Below are positions 46,582-58,587 of a stretch of 64,000 nt of DNA, in pieces (the stretch's first letter is position 1; the number at the start of each line of letters is the position of its first letter). The notes beneath the pieces are model-generated. The model saw nothing but the letters and a program-made list of their open reading frames with translations. It was not told the DNA's origin and searched no databases. The DNA is from Asterias amurensis. Lineage: Eukaryota; Echinodermata; Asteroidea; Forcipulatida; Asteriidae. The stretch is taken from assembly GCF_032118995.1 (NCBI RefSeq), contig NC_092649.1, positions 15,770,332 to 15,834,331 on the forward strand, read 5' to 3'. A program made the position numbers and the translations under genes.

Positions 46582-49500
46582 TCAATCCTGTTCCATTGGA
46601 GTGGTTTCACTGACATTGTTAAGCCCAGAGTCCACCTCAGATTGGTCTGCAGCCTCCTGACTCTTGTTCTTCTCATCCTTTTCCGATGGTTCTGTGGTCA
46701 TGGCCTCGGAGGAACATGTAGATGCTGAAACTGTAGATGTCCCTGGTGTTGAGGCCCCACTGGTTGAAACATTCATCTCAGAGGTGGATTGGTCAACGAT
46801 GGATGTTTCAGTGCTTGAGGCTGTAGGGTCTAACGCCTCCGCTGTTGTTGCCTCAGTAGACGACGTCTCAGAGGTACATGCCTCAGAGGTAACTGCCTGA
46901 GAGGTAGCTGCCTCAGAGGTAGTCGCCTCAGGTGCAACTGCCTCAGATGTAGCCGCCTCGGAGGTAACTGCCTGAGAGGTAGCCGCCTCAGAGGTAGTCA
47001 GCTCAGACGGACTTGCCTCAGAGGTAGCCGGCTCAGAGATAGCCGGCTCAGAGGTAGCCACCTCAGAGGTAACTGCCTCAGACGTAAATGCCTCAGAGGT
47101 AGCCGGCTCAGAGCTAGCCGGCTCAGAGGTAGCTGCCTCAGAGGTAGCCATCTCAGAGGTTACCGCCTCCGCGGTAGCAGCATCCGAGGTAGCCGCGTCA
47201 GAGGTAACCACCTCAGAGTTTGAGGTTTCAGGTGGAGACTCTCCCTCCATAGGAGTACCCTCCTCCTCCTGTCCGTCTGTTCTTGTGTCACTAGATTCTA
47301 CAGCGGCAGAACTGATTGATGGAGGTGGTGGGGGTGGAGGGGGTGGGGAAGACTGCTGTTCTCTTCCCAGTGCTGGTGGGCTAATACTGTAATGACTTTG
47401 GTCTGGTTGGGGCATTGAACTGGGCCCTGAGGTTGATTTGTCTTCATCTCTTGGTGGTGGAGCTGCTGCTGCTGAGCATGATGAGGAATCCACTGTGTCT
47501 TGTACTAAAAGAAAATGCCATATAAATGTTCAAACAAACTGTTATATATAAGCCAATAAACATTATATCCATATTGGTTGAGTGTTATGTAAGAGCTCCA
47601 ATAGTTGGCTTTTAAATTTAGGTTGAAAACAAATGAAATTAAACATTTGCTATCCTTATTTCAGTTACAGGCCTGGAATTTCATCTAGGAAAGGGCGATG
47701 CCCTTTCATTTTGTAAAGTGCACTTTTCCATTAAACAAATCTATGAGAAACTTTTAAAGGGGCACCAAGGCCAAGAAGAAGACCAGCGCAACTGAGGCTA
47801 AAATTCCAGGCTTGTTAAGTACCAGTCACCAGCGTATACACTAAAAACTATAGAAAACATGGTCAGGCAACAGTAACTTTGTAGTGCAGAGTGTGTAATC
47901 GTGCTTTTGATAATCTGTGGTTTTTGATAATGAATAATTCTAAGCTTATTGATAGAACAAGATCAACTGGCGAACAAATCGACTAATCACTTGTTTATTG
48001 ACTGAGAATAAAACAAACCTTTTTTGTCTGGTGTTGTAACCTCTCGATGTAACGTGTTAAAGAAACCAGTGGTAGGAGGTAAGGCTGAATCTGGTGAGCT
48101 ACCACCGCTATCGGCACTGTCCATGGAGGAACAGCTATCTTGATCAACATCTCCTGCATTGACAAAACAAAGCGTCAATCACTTTCAATTAATCTCACTT
48201 TAATTGCTTATTGCTGTATCTTTGAATGTTTTTACCTAATTAATGTGCATTATTGTACTTTTTATCTATAAGAAACTAAGAAACTAAATAATATAAATAC
48301 ATATAAAATATAAATCTCCAAATCAGACAACAACCGTACATCAATAACTAACTGTGTGAGAGTGGATTGCGCTACATAAACCACACAAAACAAAGAAAAA
48401 CTATCAATTCCAAGTGCTCGGTTTCTTTAAGTTACAAAACTCACAGGAGTGGTAAAAATTCCCATTGAAAACATAAAATAATTACGGTAAATATTTTGCA
48501 TCTGGACACAAGTGCAATGAACCTCAGTGTATAGCCTAGACTACAAATACTAATCAATAAATAAATAAATAATTAATACACAAGTACCCGCAAGTTTTAA
48601 TACTATTATTTATAGTAAATCTTAAGAACAATGCTATTATGTAGTAGGTGCTTCAGATGGCCCTTGCGCTGTATCAATCACTGTACTAGTATGATGCTAA
48701 GACACCACACAAAGTATGATGCTAAGACACCATACGCAGTATCATGAGAGTCGATATCACACATTGACTTCAACTCCAAAAAGCAACATCATCATAAGCT
48801 TCCACAAGACTTAAAAATTCCAAAAGTATGAACCCGGCTTTACGTCATCGAATCAAGACCGATCCATTAAGTTCCGCCCCATTGCGTATTGACCAATCGC
48901 AGTCCATTGAACAACCAAAGTCTGACACTATACAGTCCAATGTGCATTCGCGTATGCTTGGCGCGCGCAGCAGTGTTGAACAGAATGCATAATGCCATTG
49001 AAAGGCTCACGTGTTCTTGCTCACACGTGCGCCGTGGGCGGAGCCTAAGGGATCGGTGTATTGGTGGCTACAGCTATGGCTACCATATTCTGGCCGGTAA
49101 ACTGTTACTGTTGAGCAAACAGTTGGTTATCCTTCAACAAGTGTGTGCGCTAGAGAAGATCTGTGAAACAAAACCCTCCTGCGAGAGGTGAGCTGGAATT
49201 TGGAAAAACCCCAAACTCAAAATGATTAAAGTAAAACAGGAACCACTACCCAAACTACAGGCTCATCAGTGACGATACAGTGATTAAACTGTATACACCA
49301 CCACAGGAGAGTTTCAAGATGTGAAGATCTGGACCCAGTTTCATAGAGCTGCTTAAGCACAAAAAGATGCTAAGCACAACAAAAGTATGCCTACTACATG
49401 TATAATAAGGTTACCAGGCAAAATGCCAAGTCACGTTTAGAATTTGTGACTGGTATCCTGCTCATTACTGCCAAGCAGGGATTTTTAAGCACTATTTTCT

Positions 49501-52500
49501 GCTTTAAAGCAGCCTTATGAAATTGGGTCCTCTTCTCAAAAGATTCTCAAGACCATAAATTACATGTATTGTACTTGTACATGGCCACTTCTTGACTAAT
49601 CTTGAAAAATATGTTGACTCTGTCCAGCATAAATTAAATCAACTTAGTTCTCATTAATTAAATCAATGATTTTAATCACATTCCAAACCAACAATAGGTA
49701 TTTTGTACTACATTGTACTTATTCTACAACGCACCTTTATTTCCGTCACTGTCGTCCGAATCAACGACACCTGTCCTGCTTTCAACTTCCATCATTTTAC
49801 AAGCCTCAGCTTCATTGTGCTCCGACGTCTCTTTAATGTCCTTAACTGGTAAACTGTCATCACTGCTACTAGTTCTTTCACTGGTATCCATTGCAGGTTT
49901 GGATACCGAGGCATTGGCATAATGCCTCGTGGAATCAACGTCTTGTTCACTGGCAGCAGGGGAACAAACGACGGCATCATTTGGTGGCTTGGGGACTAGG
50001 GAAGAACTGGCTGTGTTTCCGTTGGTGTGGTTGGTTTCATCCGATGGCGGGGTGGTCTCGACTGGCTGGGATTCACTAGACACTGTACTTGCTGTTTGGG
50101 TGTGGGTATCAGAGGGTATCCCGTTCATCAGAAGGGTTGTATTCCGTACCTCACAGGAATGGGTGATGCGTTTCCCGGCTGGCGTTATGGTGCTTACAAC
50201 CTGGACATTCTGCAAACATACAATGTAGACCACAATCAAGATTAATAACAATAATAGTAATAATAATATGAATGATACTTAAACAGCGCAGTTTCCATAC
50301 TAAAAATTATCAAATGAGCTAACAATTAAATGATTATGATGTAAACAAAAACAAGATTCATTTCAATTTAATTAATTAAAGTTTCTTGAATGTTCAATTA
50401 AAAAAATACACAACAGTAGTTAAACAGACTAAAATCTATGTGTTTTTAAAAATAACAATTTTAAACAAACAAAATTTGTAAAACTAAAAAGATAAAACCT
50501 AAAGGCGATTAAAAAAGGGGAGACCAAACACATTGAAACAAATTTTAAGATTTAACACATAAAGCATTGTTCTGAAAAAAAGGTGAATACATGTAAGAGG
50601 CCACACACAAAAATATAAGAGCAAATAATGCAATTGTCTGGACATCACTTGGCAGGGCTAACAACAATATAAGAAGGGGAACAAACATTACAAAGGCCAG
50701 GTTAGATAAAAGTATTACTATAGGTTTTCTCGGTCAAATCCAGCAAATGAGCAGCCAATTTCTTTTTCATGCGTACGAAATAAAGCTGTTTTGCCTCTCC
50801 AGTTGTGACTGTGTTTCAAATTCAGAATTCGGCCATTCAATTTTGTTTTGAGTCGAGTCAAATTCCTATAGCACTATGATAAGTTTAGTGTATCGTCATT
50901 CTTTTTCGAGACACAGACGCCTCCAGAAGCGACTGCGAATTTGAATGCTGCTTTGATGAATTGTTAAATTGAATTGTTATTTTGTTAAATCGAATGACGC
51001 AACATTACATTTGACTAATCATAAAACGAAGTCGAATGACCCTTTTCAGTAGCATTCTATTTCGTGCGAAATAGAAAAGCTTGGTGGTTAAATTGGCTGC
51101 TCTTTTTCCTAAATTAGCCGAGAAAACCTATTTTAAAATAAGAATATCAAAGCACAGCAACAATCTTCATGCTTTTTTGCTGGCCAAAGGCATCTCCCCT
51201 GCAGCTTCGCACCCACAACAACATGCAGTTCATTCATCCCCTAATAATAAAGTATTCGCATATCCGTTGGATCGAGGTGATGGATACCACTATGGGGATG
51301 GCAGCGCTGTAAGAAACACAAGGCCTAAGAAATAAATATTCACACCGATAGAGCACCTTCGGCCAATCGAAAAGCGGAAATCAGCCAATCATAAACATTT
51401 TAAGAATAAACAAACTAAAAGAAAACAGAAGAAGATCAATTTAATTTAAATATTCTTCACAAAATATTTATCAAGTAAAACATCTCGAAACAATAACAGG
51501 GCTGCATTACCTTTTCCACGCCTCTCATGAACTTGTCACTCCTTTGGTAATACCGCTTAGGATGCGTCAGTAGTTCACAAAGCCGTTGCATGGTAAATGG
51601 AGCACTGGTTTGAAGAAGAAACAAACAAGAAACACACATAATCATTGCATTGTTCGGACTTGAGTGATTGTTGATTTGGCAGATATAAAAATGAATGTTC
51701 TACAACATATTGGTATAAATTGGTAAATTTTATTAACATAATCACATACATTGTAGTGACCAAAACTGGTTGAAAATTTACAAGACAAAAACATCACAGT
51801 CTGACAAGTCAACAATTTTAAGAAATAATTATAAATTGGAAAATACCCAGTAAAAATGTTAAGATACAAGAACAAGAAAAAGTAAATTAAATACACATTG
51901 CAAGTAGATTTGTCTGCCTCAAATCGGTAAAAAGTCTCCTAAATCAAACTTTTAACTCTAAAAACAGGGGGGAAAGTAGATGAGGGAAAATCAGTTGTCA
52001 GAGTGGGAGATAATAGTTCATACATGTAGTTGATGATTACCACAAGCAGGAGAAGAAAAACAAACCATGTATATACCAACTAGAGTGCTAACTATTTGAC
52101 TCATGATTCTAAATATTTAACTCACTATATTGTTTTCACCCTCCAGAGAGCAGACGTGCTTGTATAGCATGTGCATGCTTGAGGAACATTTACCAGCAAA
52201 AAATGAAAGCATGAAAGGCAGTGGACACTATTGGTAATTACTCAAAATAATTATCATCATAAAACCTTTCTTGGTTACGAGTAATGGGGAGAGGTTGATA
52301 GTATAAAACATTGTGAGAAACAGCTCCCTCTGAAGTGACGTAGTTTTCGAGAGAGAAGTAATTTTCTACGAATTTGATTTCAAGACCTCAAGTTTAGAAC
52401 TTGAGGTCTCGAAATCAAGCATCAGAAAGCACACAACTTCGCGTGACAAGGGTGTTTTTTCTTTCATTATTATCTCGCAACTTCTATGACCGATTGAGCT

Positions 52501-53349
52501 CAAATTTTCACAGGTTTGTTATTTTATGTATATGTTGAGATACACCAAGTGAGAAGACTGGTCTTTGACATTTACCAATAGTGTCCACTGTCTTTAATAA
52601 TAATAATTAGAACGACAACTTATAAAGCGCACAAATCCATCGAAGTATTCATGGTGTAAAAAACAAACAATAACAAACACCTATATAATAACCAAAATCA
52701 AGCTAAGAAGAAATCAATGTGGTAGAGAAGTATAAAATACAATCTAAAAAAAACATTGAAGTGTTACTTGGTGATGTACAGTATAAAAATCACAACAAGT
52801 AATTGTGAACTTAATTTCAACTCGAGTTACAATGCTCCAAGGTTTGCCGTGTGGCAAACTCAGTTGAAAATATAACCAATGAGACTTTATTAAAGACTCA
52901 TTATTAAAGCCACACATGGTTTTCTGGATAAAATAATAATAATAATAATGAATATATATGAATTGTGCAATATCCACATCACAAGGTGCTCAAATCGCAA
53001 GAAAAGAAAACCAGCATCAATGTAGAATTTGTTGTTAGAATAGAGAAACGCACAAGAAAAAAAAAGGAACAGTATAAAGATAGGGGCCTATAGGGAAAGA
53101 AAAGAAAGAAAACATACTTGACACACCACATCGTCTCTAAGAGCTCACATGACTTACCTGTTGAATGCATTGAGTGAACGCATGAGTCTCTCTCTCATAT
53201 CATCAAACTTGACATTCTCCACGTTAGGAAGCATTGGGACCTCCTCACAAGGGTTGGTCTGGATATATTCTTGTATGACATTCTCAAGCTTGGTGACTAC
53301 AAGAGGCTTGAGCTTACACCATGGAAATCTGTGAATAGTAATAATAATG

Positions 53350-53381
<32 letters not shown>

Positions 53382-56300
53382 GAATAATAATGATAAAACA
53401 GCTTTAACATGTATTTAACGCCCTTAACCCAAAAGAGTCTCGAGGCACTTGAAGTTACAAATTTAACCAAGTTTAGGAAAATATGGAACCATTTTTAGCC
53501 ACATACAATAACACTACAAATGGATGGAAACTACAACCAGTCGACTAGCCCAAGAAGGCTAGTCAACTTGCCATTGTACTACTGGTTTAATAAGGATTTG
53601 GGCTTGATAGGGCCAGTGGAACAAACAAAAATGTTCACTTTGATGCCAGCATGATCTTGGCAAGAGAAACAGCATGTCCTTCTTCACAAATTCCAAGTCT
53701 CTACCCTACATGTACATGTAGCTGGTCTCTACCTGTAATGTAGCTGGACACTATTTCAATTAAATTAAAACTCACATTTATTTCCATGCTTCATGAAAAC
53801 AGTTCACAGGAATAACAATAGTTTATAAAGAAGTAACCAATAAACAAAGCTCTTTGACGAGGCAGAGAAATGGAGGCATCATCTAGAAGCCTGAGGTTTG
53901 TGGTTAGATGGACAGACAAACCTAACATACATGTAACAGGCATGCAACTGCCCGTAGAAAAAAAAAAGAGGAAAATTTTCAAAGGCACAACGCAAGTGCT
54001 GAGCGAGGCAGCCGAAACGCCCCGGGACATGATACCCACAATGGTACCCTAGAAATTGTTGAGGTTTATTATGCTCTTAGGTGCATTGTTAGCATGTACT
54101 AGGCTTATTTTACATGATTGTAGTTGTACACTGTTAATGCCAGGCATATATTAGCAAAAAAAAAAAAAAAAACGAGAACAAAATTAAAAAAAAAAAAAAC
54201 GCGGAAATCCGCAGAAACGCGGAAGAATTGCATGCCTGATGTAATTATTATATTATAAATACGAACAAGAACAAACGGACAGACAATTAGAACAAAGACA
54301 GAAAAGATGAAGATAACAATGATGAGAATAATAATATTGACAATGTATTGATGGCTTGCACAGCAAATTAGAGCATAAGTGACGCCAAGCGTATGCAGCT
54401 TAGCAGCCTAACATTTGTACATGAACACGTAGCAAGCTTGTATTGACTAAAAAATCTTACATCTATTTATTGCACTACATGTATTTACATGCTTTTCAAA
54501 TACAACATTCAACTGAAGAGGGCACTGTGCATCAAAAGTACATTTTCAACAGTTAGCCCGGTACGAGACTACTTAGTTCCAAGTAATTTTGAAAATGTTA
54601 CAAATTTGAGAATGATCAAAATCGCTTGAGAAGATTAAAAAGAAAATAGAAAACATTTAAACCTGTTCAAGTTTCAGAAACAATTTTAAATTAAGTCTGA
54701 AATGGGTAAACATCTTGTTGTCCCTTGGTGGTGTCTGTCATCATCAAGCGGCCATCTTAGAGGAAAAAATGGTGGCGTAATAATCGCACAGATTTGTACT
54801 CGTGGTGCACAGGATTGGCCAATGATCAACCTTCAACCTGCTCAAATGACATGATGCGCATTCATAAGGTCTATTTGGTGGGAGTTCAGACTACACAAGA
54901 GCTGGCACTCCACTTTTTGCGGGATGAGCTTGTCATTTATACTTACAATGGTTCACCGTTGCGAGCTATCCTACATAGTAGCTCTTCCAGTTCTTTAGGA
55001 ATCTCTTTTGATGGCTTGCGTTCAAATGCTGGGTGGGGGAAAAGGAAAAGACTGAATAAAACAACAAACAAACTGTGCAGCATGCTTTGACCAAAATATA
55101 AGAAGTTTGGTCAAAGCATGCTGAATTGAAAACAAGGTCCTTTTTTTTATAAATTGAAGTAGTATTTGTTTAATTTTTCATAAATTCTTAATGCAAGCCC
55201 TACTCTATTTTTTCTAAACTTTACTTTAAAAAAATATATGAGTAGGATGGGTTAACAGAACATTTGCACAAAATTCAACCGTTAAATATGTGAACAAGAG
55301 TCATATACATCTAAATCACTTTCAAACTGTGGAAAAAAATTGTATTTTTAACTGTAAAAAAGGTGTTTTTTACCCCGAATTCAGTAACGATGGAAATATT
55401 CGCCATGTTGTCTTTCGACGCACTTGGACGATTCTATTACACCGCAGGGGGCGGGGTAATTTCTGAGGGCTGAGTTTTATTTATTCGTTTTGGTTTTAGC
55501 TGCTGATTTTTTCTTTCTTGTTAGTAACTAAGCCACCACTCTGGAATTCGAAGTTATAAGGGGAAAGTTAAATATAATATTGTTTTAAACTCCATGAAAA
55601 ACATTTTTAAAAAGGTAAATAATCATCTTGCATATTGTATTACCCCTGCGGCATAATAGAATCGTCCAAGTGCGTCGAAAGACAACATGGCGGATATTAC
55701 TGTTCGTTACTAAATTCGGGTAAAAAAACACCTTTTTTACAATTAAAAATACAATTTTTTCAACAGTTTGAAAATGATTTGGGTGCATATGACTCTTGTG
55801 CATATATTTAACGGTTGACTTTTGTTCAAATGTTCTGTTAAAGTGCATTTAAAAATTGTTGTCGTGAGTTGTCGTGAGGGGTCGTGAGTTGTCGGTATTT
55901 AGTGCGACCCCACATGAAAGCAAATGAAGGCCGGTCACTTCTGTCAGACTCAGAGTCAGACAATTGGGGTAAGAAGTGACTTGGCTACGAAATGACTTGG
56001 GTATGAAGTGACTTGGGTACTCCTAGAACTATTTCGGTTTCGTCCGGCTATCGTCTATCTATACACAGGGTACCAGTATGTACACGGCTGTGTGCAAAAC
56101 TGTGCGAGCTTCGTGGTTCCGTGTATGTTTTGTACACAAATCACGGATCGTACTCGCCCTCTCGTGACGCATTCTCGCAAAACGAGGTCGGGTAATTTTC
56201 AATTATTGTTGGCAGAGGAGTAACACGTACAGTAGATAGGGAATCCGAAATTACGGTAAGAATTTATCATTTTTAACAATTTTTGAGATGCGGAGTGGAT

Positions 56301-58060
56301 TCTCTAGTCGCAGCATTACAAGTTGATATATCAAAGGACACATAGAGCCTAATTTTGGCGAGATTAAAAAAAAAAAAAAGAGAGATTTCTGATTCCAAAA
56401 TTCATTGAACCATGGGTCGTTAAACGCGTGAAAGATGGTCGTCTATTAGTTGCGATAACGTAACCCTCCTGCCGACGGCGTAGCCGGAGGGTTACGAGTC
56501 GCTTCAATCGAAAAACTGCGAAATGGTCAAACGCGTACAATTTCAACAGCTAGTCAACAGATTTGCTCAATTTTTTCCCCTTTTGAAAATCATGACTTAA
56601 ATTCTAAGAACACGACCTTAATCCTCAATATCTAATGAATAACATTCAACACACTATTGAGAAAGTATTTTGAACTAAAGTACAAAAACTTCCCAGATCC
56701 CCAAGCGAAACAGTCCCAGGTTCTATTTTGAACCTATCGCTTCGCCATTTTGTGACTTCCCGATGTTCATTGCTGTTAGACTAAACCATTCTGTAAAAGG
56801 GGTGTTATAAGGCAGCGCGGCAGTGCGTGTGCGCTGTCCGTTTACTATGCCCGCTGTTCACTCACTTAAAGCAATGCCGCACTGCAGCACCCCTTGTAAC
56901 ACCCCTTTTACAGAATGGTTTAGTCAAACTCGGCTGCGGCTCGGTCGGCTGGTACCTGCGGTTGGGTTCAGCGCTTGGGGCTGCGCATGGTAACCAGCGA
57001 CAGGTTCAAAAATAGAACCTGGGAAATTTGTGACTGTTTCGCTCCCGGAATCTGGTAAGTTTTTGTCCTTTTTTTTCAAAATATTTTCTCAATTGTGTTT
57101 TTGAATCTTATTCATTAGACATTGAGGATTACGTTCGTGTTCATAGAATTTGTGTCATTATTTTTTCAAGTGGTAAAAAATGAGCAAATCTGTTGACTAA
57201 AATATTTCGCTGTTTTTCGATTGAAGCGACTCGTAACCCTCCGGCTCCGCCGTCGGCAGGAGGGTTACGTTATCGCAACTAGTCGTCTATGAGGTTACGG
57301 GAGATGATAGCCAGACGAAACCGAAATAGTTCTAGGAGTATGACTTGGGTACCACAATTTGGGTATGAAGTGACTTGGGTACGAAGTGACTTGGGTACAA
57401 AGTGACCGACATCGACCGCCATCTTCCTTCCTTCCTTCCTGTGAAGTGCAGCCTCGCATATGTGAGGATAAATGCACTGCGTGTTTGCGCATCGCTTTGT
57501 AAGGGGTGTTTTTGTAAGTGAGTGGAGGGAGACTTTGCTGGGGGCGAGTTGACTGGCATTCCTATTAAAAGAGAAAATGTTTCTGTATCCTGCCGTCACT
57601 TTTTCATTCATTTATTTATTAACAAAAACAATAAATATGAAATAAACTAGCATCTATAAATGGAACAGGCCTATTCCTTTTTGAAAAAATGAAAGGAAGA
57701 ATGAACATCATGAATGAGTGAAAAGGTGGTGGCCGGCAGGAGGAAACGGAGTTTTCCACGAGTGGCAACTTTCAGTTAAAAAATCTCAAGTGTGTCGCCG
57801 ATCACCATAATTGTGAATATCGCACAAGGTCATTTAACAAAAATCAAATCTACTGTAAGTGTAGTAACATAAACATTTTCATTTAACAAACGAAATTGAA
57901 ATACTCAATCACATCATCATCATGGAGAAATAAGATTCATTCAAAAATTATATCTTATCATTCAGATTATAAATTTAAAAAGTCAGAAATTCTCACCATT
58001 AAGGGCGTCCAAATAGTTTTCCATATTCTCCCCCATTTCAGCGGGCGTTTTGGCCAACAT
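46582..58060 (-). CDS. PPP4R2: PPP4R2, protein phosphatase 4 regulatory subunit 2
   Basis: PPP4R2 binds the PP4 catalytic subunit and, with PPP4R3, forms a complex acting in DNA-damage signalling and other nuclear processes. Coding exons in transcript order are 58060-57997, 55028-54947, 53328-53158, 51604-51511, 50209-49735, 48153-48019 and 47504-46582, in phase with good splice sites, giving 647 residues. The conserved N-terminal region is recognised by [42 protein letters not shown] and [15 protein letters not shown] then KFMRGVEK. The protein ends PMEQD, as I recall for vertebrate PPP4R2. The tail is acidic and Ser/Thr-rich as in the family, but the last exon adds a poly-Pro run and a long [12 protein letters not shown] repeat. 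This makes the protein clearly longer than the roughly 417-residue human one. The start could be the first Met (58060) or an internal Met eight codons on. Confidence 0.93.
46860..47240 (-). repeat. 15-bp-based coding repeat in PPP4R2 (TSEAA-like)
   Basis: GCCTCAGAGGTAGC and variants recur about 24 times. On the gene strand they encode TSE followed by two to four small residues. The period is a multiple of three, so the frame is kept. Confidence 0.85.
47667..47816. mobile_element. Family D element, shorter copy
   Basis: CAGGCCTGGAATTTCATC opens it and TAAAATTCCAGGCTTG closes it. It lies in the PPP4R2 intron before the last exon. Confidence 0.65.
49331..49530. mobile_element. Family A element
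   Basis: GGACCCAGTTTCATAGAGCTG opens it and CTTATGAAATTGGGTCC closes it. The interior has GTTACCAGGCAAAATGCC and GTGACTGGTATCCTGC. Confidence 0.7.
50717..51134. mobile_element. Family F inverted-repeat element, ~45-bp ends
   Basis: The left ATAGGTTTTCTCGG and GAGCAGCCAATTTC blocks have reverse-complement partners at the right, AAATTGGCTGCTC and CCGAGAAAACCTAT. The interior is not coding. It lies between PPP4R2 exons 4 and 5. Confidence 0.65.
52214..52595. mobile_element. Family B element
   Basis: AAGGCAGTGGACACTATTGG opens it and CCAATAGTGTCCACTGTC closes it. It contains a short internal palindrome around AGACCTCAAGTTTAGAACTTGAGGTCT. It lies between PPP4R2 exons 3 and 4. Confidence 0.8.
53338..53400. 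repeat. AAT/ATG microsatellite
   Basis: Runs of ATAATA and ATAATG follow PPP4R2 exon 3 by about ten bases on the + strand. They may mark a LINE/SINE tail. Confidence 0.75.
55256..55850. mobile_element. Foldback element, ~200-bp arms
   Basis: The left arm (about 55256-55460) and right arm (about 55642-55850) are inverted copies around a ~180-bp spacer. TTAACAGAACATTTG pairs with CAAATGTTCTGTTAA, and GACAACATGGCGGATATTAC with AATATTCGCCATGTTGTC. It lies in the first PPP4R2 intron. Confidence 0.85.
56441..57286. mobile_element. Foldback element, ~370-bp arms, inside a larger inverted pair
   Basis: ACGTAACCCTCCTGCCGACGG near 56459 and CCGTCGGCAGGAGGGTTACG near 57250 begin inverted arms. These run inward to CATTCTGTAAAAGGGGTGTTA and TAACACCCCTTTTACAGAATG around a short loop near 56840. 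An outer pair, TCCTAGAACTATTTCGG near 56021 and CCGAAATAGTTCTAGGA near 57322, is offset by about 370 bp of extra sequence on the left. No protein was recognised. Confidence 0.8.
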
Positions 58061-58587
58061 ATCTTGAGCTACAAAACGATAAACTAACCTAAAATCGCGG
58101 TCACACTACGCCGTCTTAAAAATTTTGACGATTTTGCGGCCTCAGTGGTCAGTCTGGTAGCCCGTTTGAAATTGTGTATGTAAAACACCGTGTGCGGCGG
58201 GGATTAGGTAAAAGGATCAACATTTAACTGGTAGTCGTTTTGCTTGCATTGCAATTAGGGGAATTGAGTAGTTGTACACCATCGAAAATAGAAACGCATT
58301 ATAAATTCGTATGGTTTTCAAGTTGTTTTTTGGTTAATTGGGTCTTGGATCCTACCTGGAAATGACATTTTTAGAATTGAAGTTAAAATTATATAATGTC
58401 AATTTTTTTTTTTTTTGGGGGGGGGGGGGGAAATCATCATTTAACAGCAACTTAAATGTTAACTTGCATGTGGGGGAGGGGGCGGGGCGTGGGCTGAGTG
58501 AGTATTCCTCTACGTCAACAGAGGGCGATACAAATGATGGCGCCGCCCTTGAACATAAGTTGTTTGTAAACACTCCCATTGTCAATA
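58061..58587. promoter_or_regulatory. Likely shared promoter region of PPP4R2 and the NUBP1-like gene
   Basis: The two start codons face away from each other across 527 bp. It contains a GC-rich GGGGGCGGGGCG segment near 58477 (GC-box-like) and a T/G homopolymer stretch near 58411-58430. No experimentally defined start is visible; the shared role is inferred from spacing. Confidence 0.55.

Noticed and set aside
46664..46900. + strand frame opposite the PPP4R2 last exon
   Set aside because: It is the shadow of the TSEAA-type repeat, which keeps a frame open on the complementary strand.
49929..50245. + strand frames opposite PPP4R2 exon 5
   Set aside because: They have no acceptor or homology and overlap an in-phase exon of a recognised protein.
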